Source: Thauera sp.
Lineage (GTDB): Bacteria; Pseudomonadota; Gammaproteobacteria; Burkholderiales; Rhodocyclaceae
Assembly (NCBI GenBank): GCA_023150215.1
Contig: JAKLLJ010000022.1
Span: 1-19,572, forward strand
Direction: 5' to 3'
DNA length: 19,572 nt
Positions 6,310-13,258 of this stretch are shown one piece after another. The stretch's first letter is position 1. Each line of letters begins with the position of its first letter. Under the pieces are notes generated by a model. That model was not told the origin of the DNA. It did no database searches and saw only the letters and a list, made by a program, of their open reading frames with translations. The translations under genes were made by a program, and so were the position numbers.

Positions 6310-7209
6310 TCACTTGCTCTTGATCATGGTGCCGACGCCGTGGTCGGTCAGGATCTCGAGCAGCAGGCAGTGTTCGACGCGACCGTCGATGATGTGCACC
6401 GACTTCACGCCATTGCGCGCCGCATCCAGTGCCGAGCCGATCTTGGGCAGCATGCCGCCCGACAGCGTGCCATCGGCCACCAGATCGTCGATCTGGCGCG
6501 GGGTCAGGCCGGTGAGCAGATTGCCCGCCTTGTCGAGCACGCCCGGAGTGTTGGTGAGCAGCACCAGCTTCTCGGCATGGAGGATCTCGGCCAGTTTGCC
6601 CGCCACCACATCGGCGTTGATGTTGTAGGTCTCGCCTTCGTCACCGACACCGATCGGCGCGATCACCGGAATGAAGTCGCCCTGGTCGAGGAAGGCGATC
6701 AGGCTGGGGTCGATCGCGGTGATCTCGCCCACCTGGCCGACGTCCACCACATCGCCCGGCGCATCCTTCTTCTGCATCAGCAGCTTTTTGGCGCGGATGA
6801 AGCTGGCGTCCTTTCCGGTCAGGCCCACCGCCTTGCCGCCGGCCTGGTTGATCAGGTTGACGATTTCCTTGTTGACCTGGCCACCGAGCACCATCTCGAC
6901 CACTTCCATGGTCTCGGCGTCGGTCACCCGCATGCCCTGGATGAACTCGCCCTTCTTGCCCACGCGTGCGAGCAGGCTCTCGATCTGCGGGCCGCCGCCA
7001 TGCACCACCACCGGGTTGAGGCCGACCAGCTTGAGCAGCACGACATCGCGCGCAAAGCAATCCTTGAGATGCGGATCGGTCATCGCGTTGCCGCCGTACT
7101 TGATGACGATGGTCTTGTCGAAGAAGCGTTTGATATAAGGCAGCGCCTCGGCAAGGATCTCGGCCTTGCGTGCGGGCGTGACGTCTTGGTGGTGGACGGA
7201 CTGGGTCAT
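6310..7209 (-). CDS. argB: Acetylglutamate kinase
   Basis: 299 residues; phosphorylates N-acetylglutamate with ATP, the second step of arginine biosynthesis, in the cytoplasm. Amino-acid-kinase motifs are clear: VIKYGGNAM (35-43, with nucleotide-binding Lys37), HGGGPQI (70-76), and near the end LSGGMLPKIGSALDAARNGV. The first about 30 residues (AEILAEALPYIKRFFDKT) form the N-terminal helix characteristic of hexameric, arginine-inhibited NAGKs such as that of Pseudomonas aeruginosa, so feedback inhibition is likely. The start at 7209 is supported by AAGGAG (plus-strand 7217-7222) 7 bp upstream. No other arginine gene is nearby, so it is transcribed alone. A hairpin and a REP pair follow the stop. 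Confidence 0.97.
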   Translation of the reverse strand: MTQSVHHQDVTPARKAEILAEALPYIKRFFDKTIVIKYGGNAMTDPHLKDCFARDVVLLKLVGLNPVVVHGGGPQIESLLARVGKKGEFIQGMRVTDAETMEVVEMVLGGQVNKEIVNLINQAGGKAVGLTGKDASFIRAKKLLMQKKDAPGDVVDVGQVGEITAIDPSLIAFLDQGDFIPVIAPIGVGDEGETYNINADVVAGKLAEILHAEKLVLLTNTPGVLDKAGNLLTGLTPRQIDDLVADGTLSGGMLPKIGSALDAARNGVKSVHIIDGRVEHCLLLEILTDHGVGTMIKSK

Positions 7210-7236
7210 CGGAAGACTCCTTGATCGGACAGCGCG

Positions 7237-7242
7237 ATTCTA
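7237..7242 (-). promoter_or_regulatory. Possible -10 element of argB
   Basis: TAGAAT on the minus strand, 27 bp before the argB start, fits a sigma-70 -10. The hexamer 17 bp upstream of it is TTCCGG, a poor -35 element. I offer it only as the best nearby candidate. Confidence 0.3.
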
Positions 7243-7295
7243 GTGGGCAGGCTACGGAACCGGAAGCGCAGTGCAGCAAAGGCGCTGCAAGGCCA

Positions 7296-7457
7296 AGAAG
7301 TATATTCCGGGCTTATTGCGTTTTTTACTTCGTTTAATTGGAACTATCGATCAGCTTCGATCATCCTGATAGTGAGCTTCCGAATCGCCCCGCCCGAAGA
7401 AAGGCCGCCGCTTGCGCCGCACCCAGGCGCCTGCAACGGCGGAATCGCCCCGCCCGA
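7296..7457. other. AT-rich intergenic island with direct and inverted repeats
   Basis: Most of the 344-bp gap between the divergent argB and ZIP genes lacks genes. Bases about 7296-7380 are clearly AT-rich (TTATTGCGTTTTTTACTTCG) in an otherwise GC-rich window. They contain a dyad ACTATC (7343-7348) / GATAGT (7368-7373) around a repeated CGATCA. Next, GAATCGCCCCGCCCGA occurs twice, at 7382-7397 and 7442-7457, exactly 60 bp apart. The island could hold the promoters and operators of one or both flanking genes. I recognise no known regulator site such as Zur. Confidence 0.6.
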
Positions 7458-7467
7458 GCATCACCTC

Positions 7468-7492
7468 TGTAGGAGCGGCGGAAGCCGCGAAC
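7468..7492 (+). repeat. REP-like element upstream of the ZIP gene
   Basis: A full copy (TGTAGGAGCGGCGG then AAGCCGCGAAC), identical over 25 bp to the arm at 6242-6266. It ends 61 bp before the ZIP start codon. Confidence 0.88.
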
Positions 7493-7553
7493 TCGTCATC
7501 CCGCCCGCCTCGTCCAGCCCCTGCCCCGCCCGCCCCTCAACAGGACCCAGATC

Positions 7554-8456
7554 ATGGTAACCAAAGTCGCCCGCCTGCATTTCCAGCACGCCAGCCCGTC
7601 CGGCGCACTGCGCGCGCTGAGCGGCTGGCTGATCGCCATCACCGGCCTCGCCCTGCTCGTCGCCCAGTTCGCGCGCAGCATCGAGGAGTTCGAGCCCGCG
7701 CTGTCGGGCGCGGTCGCGGGGGGTGCGATGGCGGCGGCAGCGACTGCGCTTGGCGCCCTGCCCCTGCTCGTGGTGCGCAAGATCGGTGCCGGTGCGCAAG
7801 GCCTGCTGCTCGGATTCGGCGCCGGCGTGATGCTCGCCGCGAGCGTGTTCTCGCTGCTGCTGCCCGGCTTCGACGCCGCGCTCGTTCACACCGGCTCGGA
7901 CACCAGCGCCGCGCTGCTGGTCGCACTCGGCGTGCTGCTCGGCGCCGGCGGGCTGCTCGCGATGGACCGCGCCCTGCCCCACACCCACTTTCCCGAGGGG
8001 CGGCGCAGCGCCGCCGCCGTGTGGCTGTTCGTGTTCGCGATCGCGGTGCACAACATCCCCGAAGGGCTTGCGATCGGCGTCGCTGCCGGCCTCGACGGCA
8101 GCGCCGTGGGGTCGGGCGATGCAGTGGCTGCCGGCATCTCGCTGCAGAACGTTCCGGAGGGCCTGATCGTCGCGATCGCGCTTGTGAGCGCCGGCTACAG
8201 CCGCTGGCTGGCTTTCGGTGTCGCCGCGGTCTCCGGCCTGATCGAGCCGATCGCCGCGATCGCCGGGTCGATGATGGTGTCCGCTTCGGCGATGATCCTG
8301 CCCTGGGGCTTGGCCGGCGCGGCTGGCGCGATGCTGTTCGTGGTCAACCACGAGATCATTCCCGAGTCCCACCGCCGTGGCCACGAGACACTCGCCACCG
8401 GCGGACTGATGGTGGGCTTCGTGCTGATGATGCTGATGGACGCGTTGCTTGGGTGA
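7554..8456 (+). CDS. ZIP family divalent metal transporter
   Basis: 300 residues, an inner-membrane permease for zinc or related divalent metals, with about eight hydrophobic segments. Metal-site motifs are HNIPEG (166-171) in TM4 and QNVPEG (198-203) in TM5. Glu231 (SGLIEPI) and HEIIPE (266-271) provide further candidate ligands. Length and motif order resemble Bordetella BbZIP. There the TM5 motif carries Gln-Asp, but here it is Gln-Asn, so one ligand of the second metal site appears to be changed. A short loop HTHFPEGR (142-149) after TM3 offers two His. The ATG at 7554 is chosen because hydrophobic sequence begins soon after; no strong Shine-Dalgarno is visible. The start at 7412 in another frame is a shadow. 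Substrate is inferred, not shown. Confidence 0.9.
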   Translation: MVTKVARLHFQHASPSGALRALSGWLIAITGLALLVAQFARSIEEFEPALSGAVAGGAMAAAATALGALPLLVVRKIGAGAQGLLLGFGAGVMLAASVFSLLLPGFDAALVHTGSDTSAALLVALGVLLGAGGLLAMDRALPHTHFPEGRRSAAAVWLFVFAIAVHNIPEGLAIGVAAGLDGSAVGSGDAVAAGISLQNVPEGLIVAIALVSAGYSRWLAFGVAAVSGLIEPIAAIAGSMMVSASAMILPWGLAGAAGAMLFVVNHEIIPESHRRGHETLATGGLMVGFVLMMLMDALLG

Positions 8457-8475
8457 GGGGTGAGGCGCATCAAGA

Positions 8476-8503
8476 CGAAGGGCGCTCCGCGGAGCGCCCT
8501 TCG
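8476..8503. terminator. 28-bp perfect palindrome between ZIP gene and SRP RNA gene
   Basis: CGAAGGGCGCTCCG (8476-8489) is followed immediately by its exact reverse complement. It lies 19 bp after the ZIP stop and 10 bp beyond the 3' end of the 4.5S RNA gene, so it probably terminates both convergent transcripts. The strand-specific T runs are poor (TTCGTCTTG on the minus strand). Confidence 0.7.
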
Positions 8504-8513
8504 TGTGTTCGGG

Positions 8514-8613
<100 letters not shown>

Positions 8614-8620
8614 GGCCGGC

Positions 8621-8626
8621 ATTGTA
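8621..8626 (-). promoter_or_regulatory. -10 element of the SRP RNA gene
   Basis: TACAAT on the minus strand (plus-strand ATTGTA) lies 7-8 bp before the predicted RNA 5' end at 8613, the expected distance for a transcription start. I see no good -35 hexamer at 16-18 bp; the upstream DNA is GC-rich. Confidence 0.6.
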
Positions 8627-8640
8627 GCAGCATGCCGGCC

Positions 8641-8667
8641 GCTGCGGTGCGGCAAAGCCGTCGCAGC
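8641..8667 (-). terminator. Interrupted hairpin after the acyl-CoA synthetase gene
   Basis: GCTGCG (8641-8646) pairs with CGCAGC (8662-8667), and inside it CGGC (8650-8653) pairs with GCCG (8657-8660) around an AAA loop. It begins 6 bp after the synthetase stop on the minus strand and has no T run. It may limit read-through into the SRP RNA gene. Confidence 0.4.
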
Positions 8668-8672
8668 CGCGA

Positions 8673-10364
8673 TCAGCCCTTGAGCTCGGGGAAGTCTTCC
8701 TCGAAGAACTCCAGCTCGCCGCGCGCGGCCTCGCCGCGCGCCTCTTCCGCCTTGCGCAGCTCGACGCGGCGAATCTTGCCCGAGATGGTCTTGGGCAGGT
8801 CAGCGAAGGACAGGCGGCGGATGCGCTTGTACGGCGCCAGGCGTTCGCGGGTGAAGGCGAAGATGTCCTTCGCCAGCTCGCGGCTCGGCTCCTGGCCGGC
8901 GACCAGGATCACGAAGGCCTTGGGCACCGCCAGGCGCAGCGGATCCGGGCTCGGCACCACCGCGGCTTCGGCCACCGCCGGGTGCTCGATCAGCACGCTC
9001 TCGAGCTCGAAGGGGCTGATGCGATAGTCCGAGGCCTTGAACACGTCGTCGGCGCGGCCGACGTAGGTGATGTAGCCATCCTCGTCGATGCTGGCGACGT
9101 CACCGGTGCGGTAGTGACCGTCACGCATGACTTCGGCGGTCTTGGCGGCGTCGCCGGCGTAGCCGACCATCAGGCCCACCGGACGGTGCTCGCCCATCAC
9201 CAGCGCCACTTCACCCTCGACCGAGGGCTTGCTCTCGGCGTCGAGCAGGGCGATCTTGTAGCCGGGCAGCGGACGGCCCATGGAGCCGGGCTTGAGCGGC
9301 TGGTCAGGCGTGTTGCCGATCTGCGCGGTGGTCTCGGTCTGGCCGAAACCATCGCGGATGGTGATGCCCCAGGCCTTCTTCACCTGCTCGATGACCTCGG
9401 GGTTGAGCGGCTCACCGGCGCCGATCAGTTCGCGCAGCTTGGTCTTCACCGCGGCCAGGTCCTGCTGGATCAACATGCGCCACACGGTCGGCGGCGCGCA
9501 CATGGTGGTGACCTCGTACTTGACCAGCACGTCGAGCAGGGCCGCCGCGTTGAAGCGGTTGTAGTTGTACAGGAACACGCAGGCGCCGGCGTTCCAGGGC
9601 GCGAAGAAGCAGCTCCAGGCGTGCTTGGCCCAGCCCGGCGAGGAGATGTTCATGTGGCGGTCGTTGGGCTTCAGGCCGATCCAGTACATCGTCGACAGGT
9701 GGCCGACCGGGTAGGACTGGTGGGTGTGCAGCACCAGCTTGGGCTTGGAGGTGGTGCCCGAGGTGAAGTACAGCAGCAGCGGGTCGTCGACGCGGGTCAC
9801 GCCGTCCGGGATGAACTGGTCGGACTCGGCCGCGGCCTCCTCGAAGGCCTTCCAGCCCGCCGGCGCGCCGCCCACGGCGATGCGGCCGAAGCTGCCGGGC
9901 AGGCTCTCGAACTTGTCGGTGTGGGCCTTGCCGATCACCACATGCTTGACCTGGCCACGCTCGACGCGGTCCACCAGGTCTTCTGGGGTCAGCAGCGTGG
10001 TCGCGGGGATCACCACCGCGCCGAGCTTGATCGCGGCGAGCATGGTCTCCCACAGCGGCACTTCGTTGCCGAGCATGATCAGGATGCGCTCGCCGCGCTT
10101 GACGCCCTGCTTGCGCAGCCAGTTGGCGACGCGGTTCGAGCGCGCCGACATCTCGGCGAAGCTCAGCTTCGACTCGCTGCCGTCCTCCTCAATGATCCAC
10201 AGCGCCGGGTTGTCGTTGCCCTTGGCCATCGAATCGAAGTAGTCCAGCGCCCAGTTGAACCCCTTCAACTGGGGCCACTTGAAGCCGGCATAGGCCGTCG
10301 CGTAATCGCTGCGGTGCTGCAGCAGAAAGTCGCGCGCGGCGAGAAATTCGTTGACTGCGCTCAT
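8673..10364 (-). CDS. AMP-forming acyl-CoA synthetase (medium-chain / ACSM-like)
   Basis: 563 residues; activates a carboxylic acid with ATP to an acyl-adenylate and then a CoA thioester. ANL-superfamily motifs appear in order: P-loop YFTSGTTSKPK (199-209, Ser where Gly is usual), DGFGQTETT (338-346), YRTGD (418-422), the hinge segment VGRADDVFKASDYRI (435-449), and the catalytic Lys in KTISGKIRR (Lys530). The acid could be a fatty, branched-chain or aromatic acid; the sequence does not decide. An acidic tail of about 25 residues (EEARGEAARGELEFFEEDF) extends past the last motif. Start ATG 10364 is preceded by GAGGAG (plus-strand 10371-10376). It is a single-gene unit with a MerR-type promoter upstream. 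Confidence 0.93.
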   Translation of the reverse strand: MSAVNEFLAARDFLLQHRSDYATAYAGFKWPQLKGFNWALDYFDSMAKGNDNPALWIIEEDGSESKLSFAEMSARSNRVANWLRKQGVKRGERILIMLGNEVPLWETMLAAIKLGAVVIPATTLLTPEDLVDRVERGQVKHVVIGKAHTDKFESLPGSFGRIAVGGAPAGWKAFEEAAAESDQFIPDGVTRVDDPLLLYFTSGTTSKPKLVLHTHQSYPVGHLSTMYWIGLKPNDRHMNISSPGWAKHAWSCFFAPWNAGACVFLYNYNRFNAAALLDVLVKYEVTTMCAPPTVWRMLIQQDLAAVKTKLRELIGAGEPLNPEVIEQVKKAWGITIRDGFGQTETTAQIGNTPDQPLKPGSMGRPLPGYKIALLDAESKPSVEGEVALVMGEHRPVGLMVGYAGDAAKTAEVMRDGHYRTGDVASIDEDGYITYVGRADDVFKASDYRISPFELESVLIEHPAVAEAAVVPSPDPLRLAVPKAFVILVAGQEPSRELAKDIFAFTRERLAPYKRIRRLSFADLPKTISGKIRRVELRKAEEARGEAARGELEFFEEDFPELKG

Positions 10365-10430
10365 GGTGCTCTCCTCTCCAGGACGTCTATTGAAATCTGC
10401 CGGGGCTGAGCTGCCGACCCGAATTTCATT

Positions 10431-10461
10431 ATTTTACGTTGACGTTAACGCATTGCAGCAA
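10431..10461 (-). promoter_or_regulatory. Promoter with MerR-type 19-bp spacer and central dyad
   Basis: On the minus strand TTGCTG (plus 10456-10461) and TAAAAT (plus 10431-10436) are separated by 19 bp. The palindrome CGTTAACG (10443-10450) is centred at 10446/10447, the middle of that spacer. The wider site reads TTTACGTTGACGTTAACG (plus 10434-10450 region). Long spacers with a central dyad are typical of MerR-family activators. The ACGT-rich dyad resembles, from memory, sites of LiuR, a MerR-type regulator of branched-chain acid catabolism. The site lies 67 bp before the synthetase start. Confidence 0.5.
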
Positions 10462-10529
10462 TCTGGATCAAAAATCACCGCGTCCCTGAAAACGCCCCCG
10501 ACTTTCCATGTTGGGCGGATTGGCACGCC

Positions 10530-10597
10530 ATTCGCGCCTTCCGGTGCTCCTACACGACAATCTCCGCTGCCCTGTAGGAGCGGCGGCAGCCGCGAAC
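10530..10597. repeat. Composite REP-like unit, copy 1
   Basis: An imperfect inverted element (10530-10560, containing TTCGCGCCTTCCGGTGCTCC), an 8-bp spacer, then a full REP copy GCCCTGTAGGAGCGGCGG ending GCCGCGAAC at 10597. It lies in the 431-bp gap between the divergent synthetase and nitroreductase genes. Confidence 0.8.
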
Positions 10598-10660
10598 GGG
10601 CGTCGCAGCAACCGCCGCGCATCCTCGGGGCTCCGCCGTACATCTCCGGGGCACCGCCGC

Positions 10661-10728
10661 ATTCGCGCCTTCCGGCGCTCCTACACGACAAGCGCTGACG
10701 CCCTGTGGAGCGGCGCGAGCCCGAAGGC
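10661..10728. repeat. Composite REP-like unit, copy 2
   Basis: Bases 10661-10691 repeat 10530-10560 with one mismatch. The same 8-bp spacing then leads to GCCCTGTGGAGCGGCG, a decayed version of the REP half of copy 1. The offset between copies is 131 bp, so this is a duplication followed by divergence. Between the copies two near-identical 21-bp segments stand side by side (10621-10641 and 10642-10662, each with CGGGGCnCCGCCG). Confidence 0.7.
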
Positions 10729-10795
10729 GGCGCTTCCACCCGGTATACTCGCAAGGCCGAGCCTCATGCCGCCAACGCCCGCACAAGGAACAACC

Positions 10796-11617
10796 ATGCC
10801 CACGTCCTCGCCCCGCCTGACCGCCCGTTACGGCAGCGAATCCATGCCGCCGGAAGCCGCGCTCAACCCGTTGATCGAGCACTTGCTCGACCATCGCTCG
10901 GTGCGCACCTACCTGCCCGACCCGGTCACCGACGCCGAGCTCGCTGCAATCATCGCCGCTGCCCAATCGGCGGCAAGCTCGTCCAACCTCAACGTGTGGA
11001 GCGTGGTCGCCGTGCGCGACGCCGAGCGCCGCGCACGGCTCGCCGAACTGGCCGGCAACCAGGCCCACGTGCGTGAGGCGCCGCTGCAGCTCGTGTGGCT
11101 TGCCGACCTCGCCCGCCTGCGCCGCGTCGCCACGCGGCTCGAGCGCCCGGCCGACGGCCTCGACTACCTCGAGATGTTCCTCACCGGGGTGATCGACGCC
11201 GCGCTCGCCGCGCAGAACGGCGCCGCTGCGGCCGAATCGCTCGGCCTCGGCATGGTCTATATCGGCGGCATGCGCAACCACCCCGAGGCGGTCGCCGAAC
11301 TGCTCGGCCTGCCACCGGGCGTGTTCGCGGTGTTCGGCATGTGCGTCGGCCGCCCCGATCCGGCACGCCCGGCCGACATCAAGCCGCGCCCGCCGCAGTC
11401 GGTGGTGCTGCATCACGAGCGCTACTCGCTCGAAGCCCAGGACGCTGGGCTTGCAGCCTACGACCGCGCGATGGAACGCTTCTACGCCGAGCAGAAGATG
11501 AACGTGCACGGCACCTGGAGCGTGCATTCGGCCAAACGCATCGCCGGCCCGGAAACCCTCTCCGGTCGCCATCGCCTGATCGAAGCGCTCAAGGCGCTCG
11601 GCTTCGCACTCAAGTAA
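10796..11617 (+). CDS. NfsA/Frp-type flavin nitroreductase
   Basis: 273 residues; an FMN-dependent NAD(P)H oxidoreductase of the nitroreductase superfamily, cytoplasmic. The N-terminal HRSVRTYLPDPV (32-43) supplies the FMN phosphate contact. AAQSAASSSNLNVWSVV (54-70) is the flavin-binding helix and strand typical of the NfsA branch. GLGMVYIGGMRNHPE and FGMCVGRPDP (central) are further family hallmarks, and the long C-terminal excursion with RYSLEAQDAGLAAYD matches NfsA-like enzymes. The native substrate is unknown. ATG 10796 is chosen because AAGGA (10785-10789) precedes it at 6-bp spacing; upstream in-frame sequence is REP repeat. A TATACT -10 candidate sits at 10744-10749 without a good -35. 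The unassigned 471-residue gene follows after 24 bp, probably co-transcribed. Confidence 0.9.
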   Translation: MPTSSPRLTARYGSESMPPEAALNPLIEHLLDHRSVRTYLPDPVTDAELAAIIAAAQSAASSSNLNVWSVVAVRDAERRARLAELAGNQAHVREAPLQLVWLADLARLRRVATRLERPADGLDYLEMFLTGVIDAALAAQNGAAAAESLGLGMVYIGGMRNHPEAVAELLGLPPGVFAVFGMCVGRPDPARPADIKPRPPQSVVLHHERYSLEAQDAGLAAYDRAMERFYAEQKMNVHGTWSVHSAKRIAGPETLSGRHRLIEALKALGFALK

Positions 11618-11641
11618 TCCGCCACGTCTCGAGGATCCGCT

Positions 11642-13057
11642 ATGCGCAAACGCGAAAACACGCTGACCACCGACCAGAAGGCGCTCGCCGTCAACCTCGA
11701 CAAGTACAAGTACGGCTCCATCGTCGAGATCGGCGCCGGCCAGGAGGTCGCGCGCCGCTTCTTCCAGGTCGGCGCCGCCGCCGGCACCGTCGCCAAGACC
11801 ATGTCGGCCTACGACATGGCGGTCAGCGACGACATCTACGGCCATGTCGACCGCTACGTCAGCCGCGCCCGCCTGCTGCAGATGCTGGACAAGGAGTTCA
11901 CCCAGGTCGTCGCCCGCCTCGCCCATTTGCGGCCGAAGAACACCACCTTCTTCGCCTACGCGGCCACCGTCACCGCGCGCAGCTTCAAGCAGAAGAACGA
12001 ATGCCACGGCTGGGTCGGCATCCGCCTGCAGCTGCACCCGGGCGCCGAACCGAGCGACGTGATCATGCACGTGCGCATGCTCGACAACGACAACGCGCTG
12101 CAGTCGGAGGCGCTCGGCATCCTCGGCGTCAACCTCATCCACGGCGCCTTCTTCCACCACCAGAATCCCGAATGGGTGATCGAGGGCCTGGCCGACGGGC
12201 TGGGCTCGGAGCGCATCGAGGTCGACCTGATCCACTTCTCCGGCCCCTACTTCGAGGAGGTCGAGAACCGCCTGATGAACCTGCACCTGATCCGCAGCTG
12301 GCTCACGCGCGCCGTGGTGTTCAACCCGCAGGGCGAGGTCGTGGTGCCGGGCGAGCTCTTCTACCGCAAGCCGGTGATGGTGATGCGCGGCAGCTTCAAG
12401 CCGGTGACCTACGTCAACGTGGACATGATGCGCTCCGGCCTGCGCCAGTTCAGCCAGCTCGCCGCGGTCGACGAGAACGAGATCCTGTCGCTCGCCGAGG
12501 TCACGATGAACTCGCTGATCAGCGGCGACAACGTCGATGGCGCCGACTTCCTCGCCCGCATCGACCTGCTCGCCTCGCAGGGCTACACGGTGATGATCTC
12601 GGACTACGTGCGCTTTTTCCGCCTGCGCGCCTACCTGCGCCGCTACACCCTCAAGCCGATCGGCATCGTGCTGTCGGTGCGCGACTTCGCCTTCCTGTTC
12701 GACGAGAAGTACTACGAGGGCCTGGAGGGCGGCATTCTCGAGGCCTTCGGCAAGCTGTTCCCGGACAACACCCACGTGTATGTCTATCCCTCGCGCCCGC
12801 GCGGCGGCGACCCGGGTGCGCTGGTCACCCTCGACAACGTGCAGGTGCCCGCCAACCTGCGCCATCTGCTCGCCTTCCTGAAGGAAAACGACAAGCTGCT
12901 CGCCGTGCAGCCGCAGGACGAGGGCCACCTCCACATCGACGTCGGCGACGTGCTCGCCGGCCTGCGCCGCGGCCGCGGCGACTGGGAGGCCGACGTGCCC
13001 GAAGGCGTGGCGCAGCGCATCATCGAAGGGCGCTTGCTGGGCTTCGACACCGAGTGA
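11642..13057 (+). CDS. Conserved 471-residue protein of unknown function
   Basis: I do not recognise a named domain. The protein is soluble-looking: no signal peptide, no membrane segment, a mixed alpha/beta pattern and many acidic residues. The N terminus (DQKALAVNLDKYKYGSIVEIGAGQEVARRFFQVGAAAGTVAKTMSAYDM) contains IGAGQEVA, which looks like a dinucleotide- or SAM-type glycine loop but may be coincidental. Other well-formed segments are KNTTFFAYAATVTARSF, HGWVGIRLQLHPG, NLIHGAFFHH and DLLASQGYTVMISDYVRFFRLRAYL. The nitroreductase gene lies 24 bp upstream; GAGGAT (11631-11636) serves as ribosome site. A GC hairpin follows the stop. Regular third-position GC and the gene spacing make it a real gene. 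A nucleotide-linked enzyme is one possibility, with low confidence. Confidence 0.8.
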   Translation: MRKRENTLTTDQKALAVNLDKYKYGSIVEIGAGQEVARRFFQVGAAAGTVAKTMSAYDMAVSDDIYGHVDRYVSRARLLQMLDKEFTQVVARLAHLRPKNTTFFAYAATVTARSFKQKNECHGWVGIRLQLHPGAEPSDVIMHVRMLDNDNALQSEALGILGVNLIHGAFFHHQNPEWVIEGLADGLGSERIEVDLIHFSGPYFEEVENRLMNLHLIRSWLTRAVVFNPQGEVVVPGELFYRKPVMVMRGSFKPVTYVNVDMMRSGLRQFSQLAAVDENEILSLAEVTMNSLISGDNVDGADFLARIDLLASQGYTVMISDYVRFFRLRAYLRRYTLKPIGIVLSVRDFAFLFDEKYYEGLEGGILEAFGKLFPDNTHVYVYPSRPRGGDPGALVTLDNVQVPANLRHLLAFLKENDKLLAVQPQDEGHLHIDVGDVLAGLRRGRGDWEADVPEGVAQRIIEGRLLGFDTE

Positions 13058-13065
13058 GGGAAGGC

Positions 13066-13091
13066 CCGCCGCGGCAAACCTGCCGCGGCGG
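13066..13091 (+). terminator. GC-rich hairpin after the 471-residue gene
   Basis: An 11-bp perfect stem (CCGCCGCGGCA 13066-13076 with TGCCGCGGCGG 13081-13091) and AACC loop start 9 bp after the stop. There is no T run. A smaller hairpin, GCGCAA/TTGCGC, sits at 13170-13184 in the same 201-bp gap before the ATPase gene. Confidence 0.55.
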
Positions 13092-13258
13092 CGGGATGCA
13101 AGCCGGTGGCGGACCGCGCCGACAGCTCGCCGTTGAACTTCCGGGGGCACTGCGGTCTGTCTTAATGCAGCGCAACAATTGCGCGACCGGACGAGCACGG
13201 ATGAGGCCTGGTCCGTCTTGCCCCCAACGCCCCGAAACGACCGGCACGGAGCCCGACG

